A stretch of 64,000 nt of DNA, taken from NCBI GenBank assembly GCA_963836015.1, contig CAWIIF010000004.1, positions 124,001-188,000 of the forward strand, in the 5' to 3' direction. Of the stretch, positions 26,008 through 37,605 are shown piece by piece. A program made the translations under genes and the position numbers. The notes beneath the pieces are model-generated. The model saw only the letters and a program-made list of their open reading frames with translations, ran no database searches and had not been told where the DNA came from. Numbering within the stretch: the first letter of the stretch is position 1; each line of letters begins with the position of its first letter. The DNA is from CAWCDJ01 sp963836015. GTDB lineage: Bacteria; Acidobacteriota; Terriglobia; Bryobacterales; Bryobacteraceae.

Positions 26008-26631
26008 TCAAACCAGAAACTGGACGACTCGGGGTGCGATGTAGTCGGTTACGTTGAGCAGGTCGTGGCCGGAATCGAGGATCTCGAGGCGCGCGTTGGC
26101 ATGCGCCGCCGCGAATTCCTCGGACCGGCGGGCCGGTACCACGTCATCGTGCGTCCCGTGAAAAATCAGAGCCGGCTGCCGGAAGTCGGGGAAATCTTCG
26201 TAGCGCGCCGCGTCTTCGAGCAGCGAGTAGCGCAAGTTACGCTGCCGGTTCTCGGCGTAATGGAAAACCTCGAGAAAGCCCGTGCGGCGCCACTGGTCCA
26301 CGGTCTCTGGACCCAGGTATTCGGGCCAGCGGCGGCCGAACGCGAATCCGGGCGCCAGAAGCACCAGCCGCTGCACTTCAGGGTGCCGGGCCGCATAGAG
26401 GGCCGCGAGGTATCCGCCCATGCTGGAGCCCATCAGCGAAACCGGCTCTCCGGCGGCCGCTCGGGCGATCACCTCCAACTGTCCAGTGATCGTCAGGTTT
26501 TCAAAATCGCCGGCCGCCAGGTCGGGAACTTCCACCTGCGCGCCGGCCCGTTCGAGCAGGCCGCGAAAATAGCGCGCCTTGGTCGAAGACGGACCGGAGG
26601 CGAAGCCGTGCAGGTAGAGGATGCGGGTCAC
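26008..26631 (-). CDS. YqiA-like alpha/beta hydrolase (UPF0227 esterase)
   Basis: A 207-residue cytoplasmic hydrolase from GTG 26631, which overlaps the stop of the preceding minus-strand gene (GTGA). It has the start TRILYLHGFASGPSSTKA, the nucleophile elbow GSSMGGYLA, the Asp in HGTHDDVVP and the His in DSGHDLLN, that is, a full catalytic triad. The family includes E. coli YqiA, a small esterase acting on short acyl esters; the physiological substrate is not known. The reading frame extends into the neighbouring gene upstream, but that part is not coding in this frame. Confidence 0.9.
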   Translation of the reverse strand: MTRILYLHGFASGPSSTKARYFRGLLERAGAQVEVPDLAAGDFENLTITGQLEVIARAAAGEPVSLMGSSMGGYLAALYAARHPEVQRLVLLAPGFAFGRRWPEYLGPETVDQWRRTGFLEVFHYAENRQRNLRYSLLEDAARYEDFPDFRQPALIFHGTHDDVVPARRSEEFAAAHANARLEILDSGHDLLNVTDYIAPRVVQFLV

Positions 26632-27551
26632 TTCTTCTTCTCCGGAGCGGGAGGCATCTCGGGCAGGTCGGTGAATTTGAGCTCCGTATCGGCGCTGAAT
26701 ACCTTGAACGGCTCGTACCGGTAGAGGTTCTCGGTCATAAGCTTGCCGTCGACCAGGTGCCGGTGCAGCACCGACGCCGGGGTCAGGAAGCCGTGGGGCG
26801 AGAGCACGTAATCGATGCTGGCCTGATCGCGGATAGTTCTGTCGCCAGCCGAATACTCGGCCCAGACCTGCACCCGTAGGGGTAATCCGTCGTCCTTGCG
26901 CACCCAAAGTATGCCTTCAAGGGGCGTGCGCGCGACCTGCCGGCCGCGAAAGGCGAGCTCACCCCCCTCGGGCGAAGTCTGCCGCCAGTGGATGGCCGCC
27001 GCCTGCTCCGCGCCGATCCAGGCTTCGCCGGCTTCGGAGGTGTTCATTTGCGCCAGACCCCTCTTGGTGAAGGCCAGCAGGATCAGGCCGTAGTCGGTGG
27101 CGACGTCCACCAGGCCATACCGTCCGAACTCTTCGAGCATCCGTTTGCGGAGGCGCTCGTCGGGGGACTTCAGGTTGAGCGAGAGCGCATGGCGGGCAGA
27201 CTCCTGGGACTGAATGGTGCGGCCATCCACCGCGACGATCTGCCGCCATTCCACCAGATTGGAGCTGTCGGCCTTCCGTAGGGGGGCGACCGTGTATTCG
27301 GATACAACCTCGCGAACCTGAATGCGCACGTTCGCGGACGCCACGGTCGCGCCGCCGATGCGTGGGCGGAAACGGGGTGGCGGAAGGATAGTCCGCTGGA
27401 CGAGCACCTCCTGGGTCAAGGTATTCGGCATGTTCTGCTGGAAAACCTCGGCCTCTTCCGCCACCCGGGACAACATCTGTGCCAGGTTGATCTGCGCGCA
27501 GGCCGGCAGCACATGAAGGGTGAGGAATAGCACGATCGCGCGAAGCGGCAT
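26628..27551 (-). CDS. Exported protein of unknown function
   Basis: A 307-residue protein with an N-terminal signal peptide (MPLRAIVLFLTLHVLPACAQ). The mature part is mixed alpha/beta with an N-terminal helical segment (AQMLSRVAEEAEVFQQNMP) and a beta-rich rear half, ending with a lysine tail. Similar proteins are found in Acidobacteria, often with no assigned role. Its stop overlaps the start of the YqiA-like esterase gene, so the two form an operon. A TAGAAT -10 box eight bases before the ATG, with TTGTCT 16 bases further up, suggests a leaderless transcript divergent from the rRNA operon. Confidence 0.8.
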   Translation of the reverse strand: MPLRAIVLFLTLHVLPACAQINLAQMLSRVAEEAEVFQQNMPNTLTQEVLVQRTILPPPRFRPRIGGATVASANVRIQVREVVSEYTVAPLRKADSSNLVEWRQIVAVDGRTIQSQESARHALSLNLKSPDERLRKRMLEEFGRYGLVDVATDYGLILLAFTKRGLAQMNTSEAGEAWIGAEQAAAIHWRQTSPEGGELAFRGRQVARTPLEGILWVRKDDGLPLRVQVWAEYSAGDRTIRDQASIDYVLSPHGFLTPASVLHRHLVDGKLMTENLYRYEPFKVFSADTELKFTDLPEMPPAPEKKK

Positions 27552-27559
27552 CTCGATCT

Positions 27560-27587
27560 ATTCTAAACGGTTCCGCGAGACAAATCG
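27560..27587 (-). promoter_or_regulatory. Promoter of the exported-protein/esterase operon
   Basis: On the minus strand the hexamer TAGAAT (27565 to 27560) is preceded by TTGTCT with a 16-base spacer (27587 to 27582). The ATG at 27551 begins eight bases after the -10 element, so the message would be leaderless or nearly so. Confidence 0.5.
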
Positions 27588-27748
27588 TAAGGAGCTGAAT
27601 TTAAAGATGTTACGAATCCATTATAATTTCGGATATGAGGAGCCGTATTTTTTCCGGACAAAAGCCTTGCATCCGCATGGAAGCGAATGCTATTCTGAAC
27701 AAGTCGCCGAATTGAGGGTCTTTGCGGAATCGCGTGTCTCTACGGCAC

Positions 27749-27778
27749 TTGCCAAAGAGGCAAGGCGGATGATATAAG
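27749..27778 (+). promoter_or_regulatory. Probable rrn promoter (TTGCCA / TATAAG)
   Basis: TTGCCA (27749-27754) and TATAAG (27773-27778) are separated by 18 bases; each matches the sigma70 consensus in five of six positions. Transcription would start near 27785, leaving a leader of about 270 bases before the 16S gene. This is the best sigma70-like candidate between 27552 and 28056; no gene is supported in that stretch, only the leader and a boxA-like site at 27971-27982. Confidence 0.55.
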
Positions 27779-27970
27779 TAGTAGAGGTCCTCTGTAAGGA
27801 ATGGTAACAAAACTCTGTCCGGGCCACCGGATGGGGCGGAATACGGCCTTCCTGTTTGGTTCTTTTTAAAGTTCTAATAGCTCCTCGGCTGTGGGGTGAC
27901 CTACGGTCGAATCAAGTTTCGAGGCCTGCCACGGGTTTCGGCGTTCGTTACGTCGGGGCAAGTGAGCGCA

Positions 27971-27982
27971 GATCATTGACAA
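27971..27982 (+). promoter_or_regulatory. boxA-like antitermination site in the rrn leader
   Basis: GATCATTGACAA at 27971-27982 is nearly identical (11 of 12) to GATCTTTGACAA at 30034-30045 in the 16S-23S spacer. The same motif in leader and spacer is the usual position of the boxA antitermination element of rrn operons (NusB/NusE binding), so it is called as such rather than as a promoter -35 box. Inference. Confidence 0.4.
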
Positions 27983-28056
27983 TCTGGTTGGATGCAGTAA
28001 AGAAGAACTCGTCAGAACTCTGAGTAAACCGGAGCGATTTTTCAAACTCATTTAGT

Positions 28057-29807
<1,751 letters not shown>

Positions 29808-29883
29808 GGGGCTGTAGCTCAGCTGGGAGAGCGCCTGATTTGCATTCAGGAGGTCGCCGGTTCGATCCCGACCAGCTCCACCA
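29808..29883 (+). tRNA. tRNA-Ala (TGC)
   Basis: A complete 76-base cloverleaf: acceptor GGGGCTG with its matching CAGCTCC, D-arm GCTC/GAGC, anticodon loop with TGC, T-loop TTCGATCC, and encoded CCA. It lies in the rrn spacer 249 bases after 16S. Confidence 0.97.
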
Positions 29884-29897
29884 GCGTGGCAACACCT

Positions 29898-29974
29898 GGG
29901 CCTGTAGCTCAGATGGCTAGAGCGCACCCCTGATAAGGGTGAGGTCGGTGGTTCAATTCCACCCAGGCCCACCA
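29898..29974 (+). tRNA. tRNA-Ile (GAT)
   Basis: A complete 77-base cloverleaf: acceptor GGGCCTG with CAGGCCC, anticodon GAT in the loop CTGATAA, T-loop TTCAATTCC, encoded CCA. It follows tRNA-Ala by 14 bases, so the order Ala-Ile is the reverse of the usual Ile-Ala arrangement. Confidence 0.97.
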
Positions 29975-30033
29975 AAAGGAACAATCAGCAGTTTGTAAAG
30001 CCGGAAGGTTTTACTGATTGCTGAGGCAATCGA

Positions 30034-30045
30034 GATCTTTGACAA
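30034..30045 (+). promoter_or_regulatory. boxA-like antitermination site in the rrn spacer
   Basis: GATCTTTGACAA sits 84 bases upstream of the 23S gene, matching the rrn-leader copy in 11 of 12 positions. Its position fits a boxA antitermination site. Inference from the repeated motif. Confidence 0.4.
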
Positions 30046-30128
30046 CTGAATATTGACGGGCATTATAAACACAAGATGTAAGCGCAAAGAAAGTAGCGTG
30101 CACAAGTGTTGTGTGTGAAGTAGATTTT

Positions 30129-33057
<2,929 letters not shown>

Positions 33058-33138
33058 AAAATACTACTGCACACACAACATGTGCGCTGCTTTTCCGCTT
33101 TCCGCCGGCCCGTCAATGTTCAGAACCTCATCCACCCT

Positions 33139-33256
33139 TCTGGGTGACCTTAGCGAGGAGGACCCACCCGTTCCCTTCCCGAACACGGCAGTTAAGCTCC
33201 TCAGCCCCGATGGTACTGCACAGGCAACTGTGTGGGAGAGTAGGAAGTCGCCCGGT
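33139..33256 (+). rRNA. rrf: 5S ribosomal RNA
   Basis: About 118 bases with the 5S landmarks: CCCGAACACGG, GTTAAGCTC, GCCGATGGTACTG-like core (here CCCCGATGGTACTG) and GTGGGAGAGTAGG. The terminal helix CTGGGTGAC pairs with GTCGCCCGG including G-U pairs. It lies 81 bases after the 23S end. Confidence 0.95.
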
Positions 33257-33267
33257 TTATTCCAAGC

Positions 33268-33308
33268 AAGCCCCGGCCTTTACCCGCCGGGGCTTTTGCT
33301 TTTTGTTT
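33268..33308 (+). terminator. Intrinsic terminator of the rrn operon
   Basis: A perfect 10-bp stem, AAGCCCCGGC (33268-33277) with GCCGGGGCTT (33286-33295), an 8-base loop, then a T-rich tract (TTGCTTTTTG). It lies 11 bases after the 5S gene and is a textbook rho-independent terminator. Confidence 0.92.
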
Positions 33309-33355
33309 GTGTCGCTTGTGCGCCACAGTTCACACCTGTGGCTTCGATTCACTGA

Positions 33356-33384
33356 TTGACCCCGCGAAACCCCGGATCTACAAT
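33356..33384 (+). promoter_or_regulatory. Promoter of the GWxTD gene (TTGACC / TACAAT)
   Basis: TTGACC (33356-33361), a 17-base spacer and TACAAT (33379-33384): each hexamer matches the sigma70 consensus in five of six positions. Transcription would begin about 33391, 36 bases before the ATG at 33427. Confidence 0.65.
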
Positions 33385-33426
33385 GGAGTTCAGCCGATTA
33401 GCCCTGTCCTGGAAACGGTGTGCCGT

Positions 33427-35106
33427 ATGAATGCAACACGCCTTTCGATTTCCTGCGTCTCTCTTTCCCTGGCCATCTGCATCTTCGCAGCGGACCAGAA
33501 GAGCGACCAGCCCAAGAAGGCCTCTCAACAACGCGAAACCGTAGCTAAGCCCCTCACCGAGAAGGAGCGCCGGAAACGCGAGGAGAAGCTTCGCAAAGAG
33601 CTGGAGACGCCGTATCGGAAGTGGTTGAACGAGGACGTTGCTTACATCATCACCGATGAGGAGCGCGCGGCTTTCAAAAAACTCCAGACCGACGAAGAGC
33701 GCGAGCAGTTCATCGAGCAGTTCTGGCTGCGGCGCGACCCCACCCCCGATACCGTCGAGAACGAATATAAGGAAGAGCACTACCGCCGCATCGCGTACGC
33801 CAACGAACACTACGCTTCCGGCATTCCGGGATGGAAGACCGATCGCGGCCGCATCTACATCACGTTCGGCCCTCCCGACGAAATCGATTCGCATCCCTCC
33901 GGCGGCACCTACGAGAGGCCTCCCGAAGAGGGCGGCGGCACCACGTCCACGTTTCCCTTCGAACAGTGGCGCTACCGCTACATCGAGGACATCGGCACCG
34001 ACATCACCATCGAGTTTGTGGACCCTACCATGTCGGGCGAATATCGGATGACCAGCGATCCTTCGGAAAAGGACGCACTGCTTTACGTTCCCGGAGCCGG
34101 TCTCACCATGATGGAGCAGTTGGGTCTTTCGGATAAGACCGACCGGTTCAACCGCACCGACGGCACGCACCTGGGCGTCCCGTTCGGCGGCGAGACCGAG
34201 AAGATGAACGAGTTCAACCGCATCGAGCAGTTTGCCAAACTGCAGCGTCCGCCGGCCATCAAGTTCAAGGATCTCGAAGCGGCGGTCGACACGCGCATCA
34301 GCTACAACATTCTGCCGATGCAGGTCCGTGTGGATTACGTTCCGATCACCGACGCCTCGGTGATGACGTACATCACGGTACAGTTCGAGAACAAGGATTT
34401 GCAGTTTCAATCCAAGGACGGAGTGCAGAAGGCGGTCGTCAACATTTTTGGACGCATCACCACCATGACGCGCCGCCGGGCAGTCAGCCCGTTTGAAAAT
34501 ACCGTGACCGTGGATGCGCCGACCGAGATGCTGCAGGCATATGCCCGCCAGAAGAGCATCTACCAGAAGGCCCTGCCGCTTCCTCCGGGCACCTATCGCC
34601 TGAATGTCGTGGCCAAGGACATCGTCGCTGGCAACATGAACAACTACGAGGTCGCGATCCATGTTCCGCGGCTCGACCCGGACAAGGTCGGGCAGAGCAC
34701 CCTCATCCTGGCCGATCAATTAGAAAAGGTACCGCCCCGCAGCATCGGCGCCGGTCCGTTTGTGATCGGCGGATCGAAGGTCCGGCCGCGCGTCGGCGAG
34801 GTTTTCAAGCAAAGCGAGAAGATGGGGATTTACCTGAAGCTTTACAACCTCAGCGCCGATGACACGACGCACAAGCCGGTGGGCCAGGTGGAATTCGAGG
34901 TTCTGAAGCGGGGCAGCAATGAAAAGATTGCTGATTTAACAGAAGATCTCTCCCAGCTTCCGGATGCTTCCGGGAGCCAGGCAACGATTGAGAAGTATAT
35001 TAATTTGAACGGTATACCTCCTGGGCAGTACACTCTCAGGCTAAAAGTGACCGACAAGATGCGTAATCAGGTACTCACACCCACGGCCGACTTTACGGTA
35101 ACCTAG
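33427..35106 (+). CDS. Exported GWxTD-domain protein
   Basis: A 559-residue protein from ATG 33427; the frame is open further up but that part overlaps the promoter. An N-terminal signal peptide (MNATRLSISCVSLSLAICIF) is followed by a basic-acidic linker and the GWxTD domain start (near residues 65-75, KWLNEDVAYIITDEE; then RDPTPDTVENEYKEEHYRR). The GWxTD family name comes from the motif here read as KWLNED. The rest is a long beta-rich segment with an Ig-like end (PGQYTLRLKVTDKMRNQ). The family is widespread in Acidobacteria and has no established function. It begins the plus-strand run downstream of the rrn terminator, with a gap of 41 bases to the next gene. Confidence 0.9.
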   Translation: MNATRLSISCVSLSLAICIFAADQKSDQPKKASQQRETVAKPLTEKERRKREEKLRKELETPYRKWLNEDVAYIITDEERAAFKKLQTDEEREQFIEQFWLRRDPTPDTVENEYKEEHYRRIAYANEHYASGIPGWKTDRGRIYITFGPPDEIDSHPSGGTYERPPEEGGGTTSTFPFEQWRYRYIEDIGTDITIEFVDPTMSGEYRMTSDPSEKDALLYVPGAGLTMMEQLGLSDKTDRFNRTDGTHLGVPFGGETEKMNEFNRIEQFAKLQRPPAIKFKDLEAAVDTRISYNILPMQVRVDYVPITDASVMTYITVQFENKDLQFQSKDGVQKAVVNIFGRITTMTRRRAVSPFENTVTVDAPTEMLQAYARQKSIYQKALPLPPGTYRLNVVAKDIVAGNMNNYEVAIHVPRLDPDKVGQSTLILADQLEKVPPRSIGAGPFVIGGSKVRPRVGEVFKQSEKMGIYLKLYNLSADDTTHKPVGQVEFEVLKRGSNEKIADLTEDLSQLPDASGSQATIEKYINLNGIPPGQYTLRLKVTDKMRNQVLTPTADFTVT

Positions 35107-35147
35107 GGGGTAGCGGGCTGCGTCCCGAGACTCGGAACGAGCGTCGG

Positions 35148-35738
35148 ATGTTGAAGCCGAAGGCGCACAAGACGATTGCTTCGCTGGTCATGGGAGTGGC
35201 GTGTCTCGTCGCGCCGCAAGTCTCCCGGGCGGCGGCTCCCGTTAAGCTTCTCGGCGCCATCGCCGGAGTGGTGAGCGATGGTGGCGGCGTTCCGCAGATG
35301 GGCGCCACGGTGCTCCTGCTGAACCACCAGGATCGCGTCTTCCAAAAGGTCCTTACCGACGAGAACGGCCAGTTCCGATTCCTTGGCCTTTTCCCCGACT
35401 TTTACTCCGTCCGCATCACTCTGGCAACCTTCGTCCCCGCTTTCAAGAAGAACATCCTGGTGCAGCCTGGAATGCGGAGTGTGCTGAACGTGAGCCTGAG
35501 CGGCTTGTTCAGTTCCATCCAGCTCACTTATCCGCCGATTAAAAACGGCAACCTGATGAGCGACGACTGGAAATGGGTGCTCCGCAGCGCGGCATCCACC
35601 AGGCCGGTGCTGCGGTTCGACCGAGGAGCGCAAACTTGCCGACGTCAAAACCGAACGCCCCGCGGCGTTCTCCCAAACGCGGGGGATGCTGAGGGTTTCG
35701 GCTGGAGACGGGGCCTTGGTTTCGAGCGTCGGAAATGA
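35148..35738 (+). CDS. Carboxypeptidase-regulatory-like exported protein, frameshifted N-terminal part
   Basis: Residues 1-30 form a signal peptide (MLKPKAHKTIASLVMGVACLVAPQ). Residues 36-115 are a carboxypeptidase-regulatory/CNA-B-like beta sandwich (GAIAGVVSDGGGVPQMGATVLLLN, then VLTDENGQFRFLGLFPDFYSVRI). Around 35620-35640 the sense is lost: removing one G in TTCGACC gives a continuous frame reading EERKLADVKTERPAAFSQTRG that joins the beta-barrel part starting near 35640 and continuing to 36945. The tail from about residue 160 to 196 is therefore nonsense. The gene was probably one protein of about 598 residues. Confidence 0.75.
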   Translation: MLKPKAHKTIASLVMGVACLVAPQVSRAAAPVKLLGAIAGVVSDGGGVPQMGATVLLLNHQDRVFQKVLTDENGQFRFLGLFPDFYSVRITLATFVPAFKKNILVQPGMRSVLNVSLSGLFSSIQLTYPPIKNGNLMSDDWKWVLRSAASTRPVLRFDRGAQTCRRQNRTPRGVLPNAGDAEGFGWRRGLGFERRK

Positions 35739-36945
35739 AGCCGACCTGGGGACGGCCTTCGCCCTGGCGACCTCTCTCTACGGCAGCAACATGCTGCAGG
35801 TGAGCGGCAACGTGGGCTACGGCTCGCTGTCGGGCGCTCCCAGTGCGGCGTTCCGCACGAGCTACAGCCGCAACGTGGCGGGCGGATCTCCGGAATTTTC
35901 GCTCACTATGCGACAGCTTTACCTGCCTGAACGCCTCGGGCTGGCGCTCGGCGGAAACGAATCGGCTCTGCCGATGCTGCGTACCATGTCGGCCGCGTTC
36001 GACGATAGTACGCGCATCAGCGACAATGTCTCGTTCCAGTACGGCTTCACGATGGACAGCGTGACCTTCCTGGATCATCTGAACTACTTCAGCCCCTATG
36101 CTCGCCTGACCTACGATCTGGGCAAGGACGGGCGCCTCGAGTTTACCTACACCTCCGGCAACGCCCGGCCCGATCTGGGGGACGATGCGCAGGATTCAGA
36201 TCTGCAGCGCGATCTCAATACCCTGGCGATGTTCCCGCGCATTTCGCTCCGCGATGCGCACCCAAAGATCCAGCGCGGCGAGGAGTATGAGGTGGCCTAC
36301 TCCCGCAAGGTGGGATCCCGGGTCTACGGTGTCTCCGCCTACCATGAGGCCGTCACCAACGCTGCGGTCTCGATGGTGGCGCCTCCCGGGCTCTACAGCG
36401 GCGGGGACCTGCTCCCCGACCTGTTCTCCGGCAATTCGACTTTCGACGCCGGAAACTACCAAAGCAGCGGATACTCGGCGATGGTCACGCAGGATCTCGG
36501 CGAAAACGTCAGCGCCACTTTGAGCTACGGCTCGATGGGCGCCCTGACCGTGGATCAGCGGGAACTGGTGAGCAGCAGCCCGGACGAACTGCGGTCCATG
36601 ATCCGCGCGGGCCGCAAGCACGCCGCCACTCTGCGGATCGCGGCGACGTCGCCGTGGACCGGCACGCACATGATCGCAAGCTACCAGTTCACGCCCGAGC
36701 ACGGCTGGGCCATGCCGGGGAACATGTACAGCACGCAAAGCATCCGGCCCATTCCTGGCTTGAACATATACGTGCGCCAGCCGATTCCGAGAATTGCCAT
36801 GCTTCCCTGGCGAATGGAAGCGACCGCGGACCTGCGCAACCTGCTCGCGCAGGGTTATCTGCCCCTCCTGATGAGCAACGGGCAGCAGGCGATTCTGGTG
36901 CAGACGCCGCGCAGTTTCCGCGGCGGACTTAGCTTCATCTTCTAA
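35686..36945 (+). CDS. Beta-barrel C-terminal part of the frameshifted gene
   Basis: From ATG 35686 (an internal codon, not a real start) the frame encodes about 419 residues. They show alternating hydrophobic/polar strands with repeated aromatic ends (GYGSLSGAPSAAFRTSYSR, GRLEFTYTSGNARPD, SATLSYGSMGAL) and a terminal GGLSFIF ending in Phe. That pattern is typical of an outer-membrane beta barrel, as in the acidobacterial TonB-dependent-receptor-like proteins that begin with a carboxypeptidase-regulatory domain. It lacks a signal peptide of its own because this belongs to the upstream frame (see 35148-35738). The substrate is unknown. Confidence 0.75.
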   Translation: MLRVSAGDGALVSSVGNEADLGTAFALATSLYGSNMLQVSGNVGYGSLSGAPSAAFRTSYSRNVAGGSPEFSLTMRQLYLPERLGLALGGNESALPMLRTMSAAFDDSTRISDNVSFQYGFTMDSVTFLDHLNYFSPYARLTYDLGKDGRLEFTYTSGNARPDLGDDAQDSDLQRDLNTLAMFPRISLRDAHPKIQRGEEYEVAYSRKVGSRVYGVSAYHEAVTNAAVSMVAPPGLYSGGDLLPDLFSGNSTFDAGNYQSSGYSAMVTQDLGENVSATLSYGSMGALTVDQRELVSSSPDELRSMIRAGRKHAATLRIAATSPWTGTHMIASYQFTPEHGWAMPGNMYSTQSIRPIPGLNIYVRQPIPRIAMLPWRMEATADLRNLLAQGYLPLLMSNGQQAILVQTPRSFRGGLSFIF

Positions 36946-37605
36946 TTGCGGATCGATTCCCACCACTCTTTTTCCGAGCGCTATCCGCTCGGCTACCTGG
37001 AATCCATTCTGAAGCGCAACCGCTTTGACGCGGGAATCCTGGTCGGCGAGGCCTTCTGGCCGGCCCAGGAATTCGTCAAAGGCGTGATTGTCCGCACCGG
37101 CAGACTCGACCCCCGGGATCTCGACGAGTATCAGCGGCAGCCCAAATTCCGCGGGATCTGCTATGAGCCTGCTGTTGGCGGGGTTCCCGCTGGTTTCGCC
37201 GAACTGGAGCGCCGAGCCATTCCGCTCGACCTGATCTCCGGCCTGGAACTGCTGCCGCGCATCGCCGAAAAGTTCCCCCGGCTGCGGATTGCGCTCGATC
37301 ACCTGGGCGCGCCGTTTTCCGGCGACTGGGCGCAGCGGCTTGCGGCGGCGGCTCAATATCCGAATGTCTTCTGCAAACTGAGCGGCCTTACGCGGATTGC
37401 GCCGTCGCCCGTCCCATACGTGCGTCACGCGCTCGCGGTCTTCGGATCCGCCCGGCTGATGTTCGGCAGCGATTGGCCGAACACACTGCCCGAGCACTCG
37501 TGGAAAGCGGCCCTGGCCGCATTTACACAGGCGATCGGCGCGCAGACGGTCGAGGTCCGGGAGGAGTTGCTGGGTGGCACGGCAGCCCGTTTTTATGCGC
37601 TCTGA
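36946..37605 (+). CDS. Amidohydrolase family 2 (TIM-barrel metal-dependent hydrolase-like)
   Basis: A 219-residue protein that starts at TTG 36946, directly after the previous stop. It has the amidohydrolase-2 pattern: RIDSHHSF at the N-terminus, LDLISGLELLPRIAEKFPRLRIALDHLGAP, and MFGSDWPN with the catalytic Asp. The usual DxHxH motif is altered: relatives have a histidine two positions after the first, while here the third position is Ser. At 219 residues it is shorter than the usual 270-300. The next gene overlaps its end. The substrate is not known; it could be a lactonase- or decarboxylase-like enzyme with reduced metal binding. Confidence 0.72.
   Translation: MRIDSHHSFSERYPLGYLESILKRNRFDAGILVGEAFWPAQEFVKGVIVRTGRLDPRDLDEYQRQPKFRGICYEPAVGGVPAGFAELERRAIPLDLISGLELLPRIAEKFPRLRIALDHLGAPFSGDWAQRLAAAAQYPNVFCKLSGLTRIAPSPVPYVRHALAVFGSARLMFGSDWPNTLPEHSWKAALAAFTQAIGAQTVEVREELLGGTAARFYAL

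Noticed and set aside
27520..27777. An 85-residue frame upstream of the rRNA operon
   Set aside because: It overlaps the promoter region and the divergent gene start, has no ribosome site and no recognisable pattern.
27976..27981. TTGACA in the rrn leader as a promoter -35 box
   Set aside because: There is no good -10 box at 16-18 bases, and the same 12-mer recurs in the 16S-23S spacer, which fits an antitermination site better.
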